Source of the DNA: Rickettsiales bacterium
GTDB taxonomy: Bacteria; Pseudomonadota; Alphaproteobacteria; Rickettsiales; Anaplasmataceae
Reading direction: 5' to 3'
Assembly (NCBI GenBank): GCA_031266615.1
Contig: JAISAR010000002.1
Span: 1 to 35,253 of the forward strand
DNA: 35,253 bases
Position numbers and translations under genes: made by a program. Positions 16,801-26,250 of the stretch are shown in pieces (within the stretch, counting starts at the first letter, position 1; every line of letters begins with the position of its first letter). The notes under the pieces were generated by a model. It was given only the letters and a program-made list of their open reading frames with translations, was not told the DNA's origin and did not search any database.

Positions 16801-19584
16801 CTAAAACACTCTGTAAAGGTTTTTTGATTTTCTGGATGAAACCATATAAATAATATTGCTACCATAAGCTACGAATTCGTTGTCGTCACCAATGATACCT
16901 TGTATGTTCCCTCTACTCTCATCTATTTCTCTTCTTGCTCCTTCTAACATTAATGGCCTTATTCTGTTTTTATATGATTTCTGATATTCTGGATCATGTT
17001 TGTGAGAACCTCCAAATAACGTAGAAAATGAATAAAGATGCGAGTCACTCGCCATAACTACATATCCTTTCTTATACGCAATTTCTCTAATATAATCAGT
17101 GTTTCCAAGACCAAAATACGGTATATGGTGCCACTCACCATTCTCATATAGGTATATTTCTTTTAAATTGCGTGCAACTAAAAACTTATTTTGTGATAAT
17201 GCAATAAAGCTGTATGGATTAGAAGTAGACAAAGGAGACGCTGCCTTAACATCCCATGTATCATCTCCCTCGTTAAAATAACATATTTGGTTATTAATTG
17301 TTCCCCAAACATCATCTCCTCTGGTACAAAGTTTTATGTCACCACTAGTTGAAGTTACATTCTCAGTAAATGTTAACCCTCCATCTGTGCTCCTAAAAAC
17401 AGTCTTGTAAGAACTACCTACAAAAAATATTCCATTCGTACGCGAATATATAAGATTGTGAGGAGTAATTAGGCCAGTTTTAGGAAATACTAAACTAGCA
17501 GTTATAAAATCTGTTGTCCTATATAATTCATACCCGGTAGGAAACAAACAACAAGTAGGAGTTGGAAGAATTTCTCTGATAGAGGGAAAATTGAATTCTA
17601 AAAAAGTACGTGAAAATTCCCAATTTGTACAATCTTTACTAAATCCAATTACATTTCCATTAGGTTCCTTGGAGTTTCCATCGAACATCAAGGCATAGTA
17701 CATTTTCTTATATGGATCATATATTATCTTCTTAAAACTGTGAAATTTATAGTTTACTGAAGATTCGTTAACTAACACAAAATCATTGAAGTTTGTACTT
17801 CTGGCTATTTGACCACGATCTCCAACTACTAAACATACCTTTTCTTTAATATCACCTGAATTGAGGTTCTCTCCTACACATACCGAAGTTAGAGATTGAT
17901 TGGTGATATTAGGTATCCAATACTTTCTTGAACGTGTGGACCCAAATGCTCCCTTTATGTCATTATCAATTGTACGTACCATTGTACGTACCATCATTGC
18001 GCCTTTAGCGCCAATTACTACGTATGTGTATTTGTCATCATCAGGATTGTATCTGGCAATCATCCTAGAAAACGAACGTCCATCATTCTTTCTTTTAATG
18101 TGTCTGTATCTCCAACAAAGTTCTTCGGTATAGTAGCTCTTGGCCATTACATATATTGTGCCACTAATATCTAGTAAGCTTGGATACTGATGCTCTTCTC
18201 CTTCACATCCTTCACATGTGAACATATCTACAATTCTTACATGCTTATCATCAGGTGCAAAGTTTGGCCCAATTTGTTCAAAATGCTGATAATTACTTTG
18301 TACATAAGATGCAAATACCTTTTTATCACCAACTCCATAGAGCACATTACGTTCAGCTTCACCTGAAATATCCTCAACCCATAACAAATGGGTAAGCTTT
18401 TCCGGAGCATCAATAATAGTCCATTCTGGATATCCAAGCCTTCTAAATAGTATTTTTAGATGTCTAGTTGAATCTTTAAAAGAAGCAACAACTACTTCTC
18501 TACCATTCATATCCTTAATAGTCACAAGGTCATAGCAATATCTAATTTCTAAAGCTTGTTCTAAAGTTTCTCCGTCGAAAAATAAATATCCTGACTGTTC
18601 ATCAAAATCTCCATGAGTCGTAGTTTGTCCATAAAAGACAAATCGATGCTTTCCAGCATCATTTGCCATAGTGACATTCTTCATGTTTAGATAACCAAAA
18701 TCTACATTTTCCCAATTCCGGTCATTAAAAAACTTTATAGATATGCCATCTAAAGATTGGTGAACCATCCCATTGTTACCTAACAATATGAATCCAACTC
18801 CAGGAAAGAATTTGACCATGTTGTATTTCGAATAATGAATTCTCGTACCAAGATCTACATGAGCATATTTGTAAGGTTCTCCTCCTCCAGGACTATTTTC
18901 AACTGAGATTGTGCCATCTTCTGTTACGTCTATGTTTGCACCTATCTTGACTCCTCCAAGGGTACCAGCATCAGCTACAGGTAGAATGTATGGATCTGCA
19001 ACTGAGATTGTGCCATCTCCTGTTGCGTCTATATTCTTACCTATCTTGACCCCTCCAAGCTTATCCTTAGTTGCTATAGGTAAGATGTATGGATCTGTAA
19101 TAGTTGCTGAGATCGTGTCGTCATCTATCTTTATATTTTCTCCTGCTTTTATGGTAGATAGATCGCCATCTCCATCAAATCCTAATAAAGTGTTTTCTTT
19201 GTCAATTACCTCGATATCAATTGTTCTATCAGCCATTTCTTGCATCGCACGTGTAACTTTGTCTAATGCTCCTTCTGTCACTTTTCCATATTGAGTTTGA
19301 GAATAAAAAGTAGATTCCTGAGATAATGGGGTTTCTCTTCTAATTAGCAATTTCTTAAATGACAACGTTGAATCTGTTAAGTGGAATGTTCCATATATAA
19401 GAGTATCTTGTGTTTTAACTTCAACTGAATATTCAGTTACAGCAAGCTTCCTAATTCCTGAATCGTTCATTATATATGCTGCTATTAAACTTGGGTCGCT
19501 GTTGAAATTAAAAGTGATATCGTATGATGATCTGTAACCATTGAAAGTCAAATACAAAGAGGTAGAAGTTACTGAAACTGTCAT
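16801..19584 (-). CDS. Tail fibre / receptor-binding protein with gp17-like N-terminus and beta-propeller
   Basis: 927 residues. Residues 1-120 resemble the T7 gp17 tail-attachment domain: YLTFNGYRSSYDITFNF, EYSVEVKTQDT, then LLIRRETPLSQESTF and a short coiled coil (ALDKVTRAMQEMADRT). Residues about 135-235 are 33-residue repeats of the form DPYILP.A....LGGVKIG.NID.T.DGTISV, a stalk unit known from phage head and tail fibres. The remainder is a BNR/Kelch-like propeller with blades such as VFRSTDGGLTF. The protein should attach to the tail nozzle and bind the host surface. ATG overlaps the upstream stop as ATGA, with GGAG 8 bases before it. The C-terminal stretch after residue 870 may be a trimerisation or chaperone-like end, but this is not certain. 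Confidence 0.85.
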   Translation of the reverse strand: MTVSVTSTSLYLTFNGYRSSYDITFNFNSDPSLIAAYIMNDSGIRKLAVTEYSVEVKTQDTLIYGTFHLTDSTLSFKKLLIRRETPLSQESTFYSQTQYGKVTEGALDKVTRAMQEMADRTIDIEVIDKENTLLGFDGDGDLSTIKAGENIKIDDDTISATITDPYILPIATKDKLGGVKIGKNIDATGDGTISVADPYILPVADAGTLGGVKIGANIDVTEDGTISVENSPGGGEPYKYAHVDLGTRIHYSKYNMVKFFPGVGFILLGNNGMVHQSLDGISIKFFNDRNWENVDFGYLNMKNVTMANDAGKHRFVFYGQTTTHGDFDEQSGYLFFDGETLEQALEIRYCYDLVTIKDMNGREVVVASFKDSTRHLKILFRRLGYPEWTIIDAPEKLTHLLWVEDISGEAERNVLYGVGDKKVFASYVQSNYQHFEQIGPNFAPDDKHVRIVDMFTCEGCEGEEHQYPSLLDISGTIYVMAKSYYTEELCWRYRHIKRKNDGRSFSRMIARYNPDDDKYTYVVIGAKGAMMVRTMVRTIDNDIKGAFGSTRSRKYWIPNITNQSLTSVCVGENLNSGDIKEKVCLVVGDRGQIARSTNFNDFVLVNESSVNYKFHSFKKIIYDPYKKMYYALMFDGNSKEPNGNVIGFSKDCTNWEFSRTFLEFNFPSIREILPTPTCCLFPTGYELYRTTDFITASLVFPKTGLITPHNLIYSRTNGIFFVGSSYKTVFRSTDGGLTFTENVTSTSGDIKLCTRGDDVWGTINNQICYFNEGDDTWDVKAASPLSTSNPYSFIALSQNKFLVARNLKEIYLYENGEWHHIPYFGLGNTDYIREIAYKKGYVVMASDSHLYSFSTLFGGSHKHDPEYQKSYKNRIRPLMLEGARREIDESRGNIQGIIGDDNEFVAYGSNIIYMVSSRKSKNLYRVF
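18901..19097. repeat. 99-bp direct repeats in the fibre gene
   Basis: Positions 18901-18998 and 19000-19097 are tandem copies with a 99-bp period (33 codons) that keep strong DNA identity, for example ACTGAGATTGTGCCATCT. A more diverged third unit follows towards 19170. They encode the LGGVKIG stalk repeats. Confidence 0.9.
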
Positions 19585-22500
19585 TGTTTATTCTCCAACA
19601 AAAATTTTTGATGCTTTGTTTTTTTTAATTTGCCACCATGCGTTTGTACATAATTTTTAACTCCGCGCTTGATTAGATAATTAAAGTACGGAATGTTGGT
19701 ATATGGCAATAGTTTTATTATGCTCTCCATACGATATTGTGAAATGGGTTTTTTAAACTCTTTTGAAAATGGATATATAGCATTATCTATTGCACTTACT
19801 ATATACCCTAGACCAGTAGACTGTTTAGATAAGCTATCTAGGAAAGCTTTCCTACCTCCACCTTTTACACTAGCTTGCATTAGATCTACAAACTTTACAG
19901 CATAAGTACCAAGAGGAGTTAATATTGGGTTGTCTTTTAGTGCCTCTTCCCAAAGTCTTTTGTCTAATAAGTTTTCATATGGGTCATCAGAAGCAAAGCT
20001 TTTCAGATACTTTGACACTGCTCCTAGCACTGTTGATGTAATAACAAAGCCCCCAACGCCAGTCCAGTCTCCAGAGCTTATACGCATGATGTGATTATTG
20101 TAAAGAGAGTATAAATATGTTTGAAATTGAAGTGCAAAACGTCCTAAAGGAGTTTTAAGTGCTCTAGGAAGATCAAACTTAGAAGGCTCAATAATTGTAT
20201 TATGTGAATGTGTATTAACAGAAGCTGCAAAATATTCTCTCGCCTGCTTGTTATCCCATCTTTCAAGATTAGGAGCTAAGTATCCATCATATTCTTCTCC
20301 ATGTTTCTCTAACTGCTCTTTTACTATTTTCCAAACTGGTTTTCCATTAATCTTTTTATTAATCGGAATATTAGTTTTTTTAGCAAGCCAAACTTTGTCT
20401 TCATGCGATAGAACATCTTTTTTCAAAATTGAAGTAACTTTATTTAAATAAATTGTACCATCAATAGACTTCATAAAGTCTGTCCAAATATTAATAAAGC
20501 TTAAAGTATTTTGCACTTTCCCCATACGCTCTGTAGCTCTAACTAACCTATTTAAGCCTCCACCCATTTCATAAGAAATTGGATCGTAGATTTGATCATT
20601 CACACGTGACATTATCCTCTCTGCTGTATGCTGACATGCTACGCCACATGCTTTCAAATCTTCTCGGCTTAATTTCAAAATTTTGCGTTTGTCCTTACTA
20701 ACTAAAGAGTCAATTCTAGCTGCAAACTCACCACAAAATTCTTTTATCCCCCAATCCTTTATAATCATAGCTAGATCGTCTAAAGAAGAAAGAGTGACAG
20801 CACCTAGCAATCTAGAATAATTGTAGTTAGTTGTAGCAGTTAAAACCTTCTTTAAACTAGGATTATTTAAAAGTGATTTACTGTCGTATTTGCCTTTTAA
20901 AATTAGTGGCATATCTTCAATTAATTGTAGAGCTTTCTTGTACTTTGTATTAAGAGCAATACTTTCTTGCTCTATTTTGTTAGGCGGAATATGTTTAAAA
21001 TCTGCCAATTTAGTCTTGTATTCTGCCTCTAGATTGTCCTTTATAGATTCTAAAGATCTAACACCGTGCTCTTTTAAAGCTTTATTTATTGCAATATTAG
21101 CGCTTAGTTTTTTATGTAAAACTTCACCAATAATAACTGGATTTGTAATTAGATATTTTTTAAGTTCATTAGATGAAAGCATAACAGAGCGTTCTTTTTC
21201 TATAGAAACTCGTGCTGTAGCATCTAAATCAGGAATTAAATAATCTTGGTTAATGAAGTCGCTTCCCATTATTTTTAAGTATTGCTCTTCTGCAATCTTC
21301 TCAACAAATATATCTTGTTCGTCATATACAATTTTATTAGCTGTTGTTAGGAGCTTTTTGAAATTTTCTGAATCTCTTGCTATAGCATCTTTATTATAAA
21401 TTCTAGTTAAATATTTTTCTTCTACATATTCCAAATCTTCGCCTGCTTTTCTTTCTAAGAACTTTCTGTCCAGTGCGTTCTTAATGTTGTACTGCTTTTT
21501 AAGAATGTCATATTGAAAAGCTTCATCTAAAAGGTTTTGCCCAAACTTCCAAAATGAATTTGCAGAATCTTCTATTATTTGTACTATCTCTGGTGAATTT
21601 GTAGGCAGCATTTTTTCAACTTTATATCTGCCGTTCATAATATATTCCCAAGTTAAGTCGAAGAAATTTTCAGATTTTAATTTATATTGTCTAGCAATAT
21701 TAGTATCTAAAAACTTTTTCATAAAACTTTCTTGTGCATATTTGAAATTTATAAGATCAATATGACTAAGTGCATGTAAAGTTTCTGCAGACGGAGGTGT
21801 TGGGATACCAGCCAAATTATTAGCTGAAACATAAGATGATCTTGAAAAAACCTGACCTAATTTATTAATTGCCTCAAATTCAGAAGTGGCACATTGCCCA
21901 ATAACCGATAACCTATACTGCTTTTCTAATAGTTTATGCATCTTACCTGGAAAGATCCTGTCTGAAGATACTTTTTCTACCGAAACTAATATTTTTTCAC
22001 CTGGATTATTAGGATCATCTCGATACGTTTCTTTCCATGTGACTTCTGATTGAATTTGTTTGTTCTTGCCTAGACTGACCTCATACCTATATTGAGTATC
22101 AGGCTTCAGCAGCTGTTTAGCTTTTTCTTTCAGCTTATTAAAGATTGGAGATGCAATATTTTTAAGGCCAGCAAATGCAACATTAATAACACCGAATGCT
22201 GCAGCATCTGAGATAATATCCGTAGCTCTTTTCAATTTATGGGTAGCATAATCTAAGGATCCATAAGCCACTCCAAATGTACCACCTTCTACTGCTGCCT
22301 TTAAAAATTTACCTGTCTTAGACGCTATTCCAACACCTCTTGCTATGCCTGCAGAAATCCACATGCTGGGGTCTAAAGCCATAGCTATGCCTCCTCCTAT
22401 TAGAGATTGCATAAACCCAGCTTTTTCTAAAGTCTTTCTGTCTTCTTTCTCCCTTATTAACGATAAAGTAATGTTATCAAATTCCTCTTGAGAATTAGCA

Positions 22501-22835
22501 CTGGCATAGAATTCTCTTTCGTTTTCTGGAATGCTGGTAACAGCTCTTTCTCTATCAAAATTTGGATCTGGTTGAGCCATTAGATTGCTGGCTGCATTTT
22601 TTAAAGTTACTACTCCAGCAACAGTCATATTGTACGTTCTAAGAGAAGCTTGTAGAACATCTGTAAATGATGGATCTTCATCTACATCTGCTTCCGCTAC
22701 ATCTGCTTCCGCAAGTTTATATTCTAATATTGCTGGATCAATTGTTTCTGCATTATCTTCTGAATCTGCGTTTGGTACAGGCTCCAACTTGTTTTCTATT
22801 GGTAATTTCTGCTCATTTTGAGGATTGATTGGCAT
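19581..22835 (-). CDS. Large internal virion (ejection) protein, gp16-like
   Basis: 1084 residues, the last of the presumed ejection-protein genes, in the place of T7 gp16. The N-terminus is acidic with small AEADV repeats. Residues about 140-230 are Gly/Ala-rich and amphipathic (for example SLIGGGIAMALDPSMWISAG and IISDAAAFGVINVAFAG), as in membrane-active parts of ejection proteins. The rest is long mixed helix. The C-terminus includes RALKTPLGRFALQFQTYLYS, a segment shared by large podovirus internal virion proteins. It should leave the capsid before DNA and form a conduit across the cell envelope. No lytic-transglycosylase (SLT) motif of the T7 gp16 kind was found. It overlaps the preceding gene by 23 bases, with AGAGG 12 bases before the ATG. 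Confidence 0.75.
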   Translation of the reverse strand: MPINPQNEQKLPIENKLEPVPNADSEDNAETIDPAILEYKLAEADVAEADVDEDPSFTDVLQASLRTYNMTVAGVVTLKNAASNLMAQPDPNFDRERAVTSIPENEREFYASANSQEEFDNITLSLIREKEDRKTLEKAGFMQSLIGGGIAMALDPSMWISAGIARGVGIASKTGKFLKAAVEGGTFGVAYGSLDYATHKLKRATDIISDAAAFGVINVAFAGLKNIASPIFNKLKEKAKQLLKPDTQYRYEVSLGKNKQIQSEVTWKETYRDDPNNPGEKILVSVEKVSSDRIFPGKMHKLLEKQYRLSVIGQCATSEFEAINKLGQVFSRSSYVSANNLAGIPTPPSAETLHALSHIDLINFKYAQESFMKKFLDTNIARQYKLKSENFFDLTWEYIMNGRYKVEKMLPTNSPEIVQIIEDSANSFWKFGQNLLDEAFQYDILKKQYNIKNALDRKFLERKAGEDLEYVEEKYLTRIYNKDAIARDSENFKKLLTTANKIVYDEQDIFVEKIAEEQYLKIMGSDFINQDYLIPDLDATARVSIEKERSVMLSSNELKKYLITNPVIIGEVLHKKLSANIAINKALKEHGVRSLESIKDNLEAEYKTKLADFKHIPPNKIEQESIALNTKYKKALQLIEDMPLILKGKYDSKSLLNNPSLKKVLTATTNYNYSRLLGAVTLSSLDDLAMIIKDWGIKEFCGEFAARIDSLVSKDKRKILKLSREDLKACGVACQHTAERIMSRVNDQIYDPISYEMGGGLNRLVRATERMGKVQNTLSFINIWTDFMKSIDGTIYLNKVTSILKKDVLSHEDKVWLAKKTNIPINKKINGKPVWKIVKEQLEKHGEEYDGYLAPNLERWDNKQAREYFAASVNTHSHNTIIEPSKFDLPRALKTPLGRFALQFQTYLYSLYNNHIMRISSGDWTGVGGFVITSTVLGAVSKYLKSFASDDPYENLLDKRLWEEALKDNPILTPLGTYAVKFVDLMQASVKGGGRKAFLDSLSKQSTGLGYIVSAIDNAIYPFSKEFKKPISQYRMESIIKLLPYTNIPYFNYLIKRGVKNYVQTHGGKLKKTKHQKFLLENKQ

Positions 22836-25041
22836 TTGCGTTTGCTTCCTCTAGTGGATCAAATGTTATATCTAAGGCAGATCCATATCCGCTCTCTCCT
22901 GTAGGATCTACTACAACATGTGGGCCTAAAAAATTAGCTTCATCCTCAAAATAGACCGCATAATAATGTCCTTCATTTCCTACCTGTGACTTCAAAAATA
23001 GTTTTCTTTTTACCCATTCGTCGTTGATAAGTGCATAAACATTATGATTTGCTTCCTTTGCAGTATGAAGAGTTGATTTGCTTTCATTGATTTTTTTTTC
23101 TATGCCATTGATATAACTATGGGCTTTTGACTTATCTGCAATTGGAAAATCGATAGGGCGAATTGGAGATTTTTCACCCAATTTAGCTACGCAAAATTCA
23201 GCTATATCTTGTTTTAATAGACCAGCTTGGTGTTCAACTTGATCAGGAGCCATTTTGTATACTTTCTCTGGCGGATTCATTGTAAGAACAAGTTGGTTTG
23301 GTAGTATAGAACGCCGGTTTATACCGTTCATTGCAGATGGTCCCCAAACCCCTTTTAGTGTATCAATTGCAGCTTTAGCTGCTAAATCTCCAGTTAATCC
23401 GCTGACGTACTGATTTCTTAAAGAGTTATATGCATCTCTCTTCAGTAGTTGACTATCAGTAGTTGAAATTTCGTAATCTACTTTGTTCGGAATAAACCAA
23501 GTGGTATCTTTAATGCCTGCAATAACTTGATTCAGGTAGCCTTGGCTTATCCCTTCGTTGTTGAACTCAAGTTGTCGTTGCTTAATATCTTCTCTGCTTG
23601 AATATTTTAAATAGCTATCTCGTGCTTTCTCCACTAAGTCTCTCTGCTTATATGGAACACTTTGCTGCACATTTGCTTTCCATACAACTTCACTTGCCAT
23701 ACACAAGTACCTATTATCTAATGCCTTAATGATATGCGCATCATTCTGTTGTAAAAGTTTGATAGCTAAAGATGCATCTATAGCTTCATCTACAGAGCCT
23801 CTTTCTAAAGCAATAATGATGTCTTGGCATAATGGATCGAAAGTTTTATCAGAACGAAAACTCATAGCAATTTTCGCTTTTTCTAAACAAGAAAGAACAG
23901 CACCTGGATTCTGAGCAATTGCTTTTCTGTTAGCAGTTTGTTCATCAACTACTTGTTGATATGAAGCTACTACAACCTTTTCTGGCGTTTCTAAATTAGG
24001 TTGGTTTTCATTTCTCATAGTAAGACATTTGTTTATTTCTTGCTCTTTTGTTGCTTGAGCTTTTTCAAAACTCCTAAATGAGTGCAGTAACTCTGCTTTA
24101 TACTGATTTTTAATTGGTAGAGCTTCGATTTCTGCTTTTGATCCTTCGCCACTTTCAATTCTATAACGATAATCCCAATACGTATTTCTCTCTTTGTTGT
24201 TTTGAGCTGTTTCTAAAATAGAAAGCTCTCTCATAGTCTTAGCTTGAATCTCTTCTATTTTTTGATCTGCATATTTAACTAACCTCTGCCTATCGTCTTG
24301 ATCTAAATCAGCAAGTAATTCTCCACCTGCTTTCTGGTTTTTAAGTATTTTAAGAGCTGAAGATGGATTAGATTCAATTAATCCTGTCATTGTCGAATAT
24401 GAAAATTCTGCTAAAGCTTTCCTTCTATATGAAGCAAATTTCTCAGGAATAAACTCTCTTACTGCTAATAACGAAGACTCATATTGGAGTCTTAAAGCAT
24501 TAGCGTTATAAGGACTGTCATAAACCTGCTGTAGAAATACTTGTCTATTCTGCTCAGTTTGAGACAGGACATAGTCTGTTTTAATAGCAAGCTCCTTCTT
24601 CCTGGCAGCTTCTACCCCATCATATATAGTAACTTTACCTTGGCTTTCTATAAGTTCTCGAGTGAGAGAATCAGGAGCATTTTCCATTTCTCGAGATAAA
24701 GAGCTATTATATGAGTCTGCCATAAATTGTGCATAGCCATTTGCTGACGGGTTGTTTTTCAAAAACACTGTTGACGCTTGCACTTGATCTGCATTAATTG
24801 TAATTAAAGAATTAGCTGCGTAAGTACGAGCTAGAGAGTTATATTTATCAGAAAGTATTTTTCTACCTTGAGCGATCTGCGTATCATTCAAGTTCATTTT
24901 GGCTTGAATACCAGGATATGTAAGTAACCCACCCATAGAAATAGTGTTGGTAGCTGGAGAAACTGCTTCTAATCTTGGAACGCCTCCTGCGCTGCCTTTA
25001 ACGTTTGTGCTCTCTACTTCTAAACTAATTTGCTTTCCCAT
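22813..25041 (-). CDS. Internal virion (ejection) protein, gp15-like
   Basis: 742 residues, nearly all alpha-helical and polar, comparable to T7 gp15 (747). The first 60 residues contain GGVPRLEAVSPATNTISMGG, an extended N-terminus typical of core proteins. The middle has repeated helices (for example QNRQVFLQQVYDSPYNANAL and LIESNPSSALKIL) in the 'mature core protein' style. It would build the internal core on the portal and then the periplasmic part of the ejection channel. Its place between a gp14-like and a gp16-like gene supports this. The ribosome site is a modest TGGAA just before the ATG. Confidence 0.75.
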   Translation of the reverse strand: MGKQISLEVESTNVKGSAGGVPRLEAVSPATNTISMGGLLTYPGIQAKMNLNDTQIAQGRKILSDKYNSLARTYAANSLITINADQVQASTVFLKNNPSANGYAQFMADSYNSSLSREMENAPDSLTRELIESQGKVTIYDGVEAARKKELAIKTDYVLSQTEQNRQVFLQQVYDSPYNANALRLQYESSLLAVREFIPEKFASYRRKALAEFSYSTMTGLIESNPSSALKILKNQKAGGELLADLDQDDRQRLVKYADQKIEEIQAKTMRELSILETAQNNKERNTYWDYRYRIESGEGSKAEIEALPIKNQYKAELLHSFRSFEKAQATKEQEINKCLTMRNENQPNLETPEKVVVASYQQVVDEQTANRKAIAQNPGAVLSCLEKAKIAMSFRSDKTFDPLCQDIIIALERGSVDEAIDASLAIKLLQQNDAHIIKALDNRYLCMASEVVWKANVQQSVPYKQRDLVEKARDSYLKYSSREDIKQRQLEFNNEGISQGYLNQVIAGIKDTTWFIPNKVDYEISTTDSQLLKRDAYNSLRNQYVSGLTGDLAAKAAIDTLKGVWGPSAMNGINRRSILPNQLVLTMNPPEKVYKMAPDQVEHQAGLLKQDIAEFCVAKLGEKSPIRPIDFPIADKSKAHSYINGIEKKINESKSTLHTAKEANHNVYALINDEWVKRKLFLKSQVGNEGHYYAVYFEDEANFLGPHVVVDPTGESGYGSALDITFDPLEEANANANQSSK

Positions 25042-25050
25042 TTTTCCACA

Positions 25051-25638
25051 TTAAGTTTTTGTTAAATTTTGAAAATACGCAGTAGCTGGATTGTTTCTAT
25101 TGACCATCTGATTGATCACATTTCCAGTATCGAATACGGCATCCAACAAACTTGCCTTTGCTCCTTTTGCTTGCGCTTGAGCAGCTCTTTTTGCCTCTTG
25201 CGCATAATGTGTTGGACCTGTAGCTTTACTTCTTTCATTTAGACCAGCTGTTTCCGCCTCAAATGCCCTCTCACGTGCCTCTGTCATGCCACGTGCTATA
25301 GTTTCATCAAGAATCATTTGAGGGCTACCAGCGAGCTCTATACCGCGATTAAGAAAGAGTACTTTCTGCGCAGATACCGCAGAATAAGTGTTCCGTACTG
25401 CATCTAGAAAGGCAATCCTACCAGCTCGGTACATTATCCCTTCATTCAGTAGCCCCTGATTATATAAAACATCAGCTTGCTCTTGATATCTGCTTGCAGC
25501 TTCTAAAGCTAATTTTTTGTTCTCTATTGTCCCAGTAATAGCCTTTGAAGCTTTGTTAAGCTTAAATATGTCTTGAGCAAAATTCCATAAAGAGCCTAAT
25601 CCTAAAAAATCATCCATTTTAGTTAATATTACCTCCAT
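25051..25638 (-). CDS. Internal virion protein, gp14-like
   Basis: 195 residues, close to T7 gp14 (196). The order is: a short hydrophobic N-terminus (FLGLGSLWNFAQDIF), then Ala-rich amphipathic helices with the repeated 'A..yqeQA..L...g' look (ALEAASRYQEQADVLYNQG), then RAFEAETAGLNERSKATG and an Ala/Gln-rich helix. This is the composition of gp14-type proteins that insert in the outer membrane during ejection. Two starts are possible. The first ATG (25638) overlaps the upstream gene by 20 bases. The second (25617) follows the upstream stop directly, with GGAGG 14 bases away. I list the longer form but consider them equally likely. Confidence 0.65.
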   Translation of the reverse strand: MEVILTKMDDFLGLGSLWNFAQDIFKLNKASKAITGTIENKKLALEAASRYQEQADVLYNQGLLNEGIMYRAGRIAFLDAVRNTYSAVSAQKVLFLNRGIELAGSPQMILDETIARGMTEARERAFEAETAGLNERSKATGPTHYAQEAKRAAQAQAKGAKASLLDAVFDTGNVINQMVNRNNPATAYFQNLTKT

Positions 25639-26239
25639 AATTTGTAACTACCCTGTCGTTTGCTCCCATTACAACTTGTTTTCTCAATAATTCTTGGCGA
25701 TCTTTGTCAACATAATACTTAGAAGGGCCAGAACCCATTAGGGCATTGTAGACATCCATATCTACATTGCCAGTCCAATAGTCAGCCTTTGCAGCTTTTT
25801 TTTCATTTTCTAACGTCGGATTATCCATATATTTTTTGTTGGCTGAACTAGCTTTGGCAGCTCCAATGCCAGAAAGACCTGTTGACATAGCTGAACCTCC
25901 AGCGCCTCCAAGTGCTGACCCTATATATGGATTGCCTGCTATTCCTCCTATTACTGTTCCTCCAGCAGTAGCTCCTGTTTGTAATCCTTGTTGAATATTT
26001 TGAACCACACTTGAACCTCCCATGGCATCATTATTGCCATCAAGTTCATCATTATGAAGTATCTGCTGGTTTGTAACACCAGCTACATTGGAAATTGCCA
26101 TAGCTTGTTCAGCTGTTTGAGATTCTCCAGGAGCTAACCATTTCTGGTTCAATTCCCATTCTCTATTTTCATCAAGACCTCTTTTAATATCTCCTGTTAA
26201 TAGAGGATTCAGTGCATCTTGGTTAATACTACCACTCAT
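25619..26239 (-). CDS. Gly-rich structural protein of unknown function, possible ejection protein
   Basis: A 206-residue protein at the head of the ejection-protein cluster. Residues about 85-135 form a Gly/Ala/Ser-rich hydrophobic region (for example GGTVIGGIAGNPYIGSALGG), similar to membrane-active glycine-zipper segments in phage core proteins. The flanks are polar, and the C-terminus contains the TGNVDMDVYNALMG stretch. The start is well supported (AGGAG with an 8-base spacer). It lies 11 bases after the proline-rich gene, so the two are in one operon. No family is recognised. Confidence 0.55.
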   Translation of the reverse strand: MSGSINQDALNPLLTGDIKRGLDENREWELNQKWLAPGESQTAEQAMAISNVAGVTNQQILHNDELDGNNDAMGGSSVVQNIQQGLQTGATAGGTVIGGIAGNPYIGSALGGAGGSAMSTGLSGIGAAKASSANKKYMDNPTLENEKKAAKADYWTGNVDMDVYNALMGSGPSKYYVDKDRQELLRKQVVMGANDRVVTNYGGNIN

Positions 26240-26250
26240 CTAAATTCTCC

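Noticed and set aside
18911..19294. 127-codon rightward frame opposite the fibre repeats
   Set aside because: It arises from the 99-bp repeats on the other strand; Pro/Ser-rich translation with no support.
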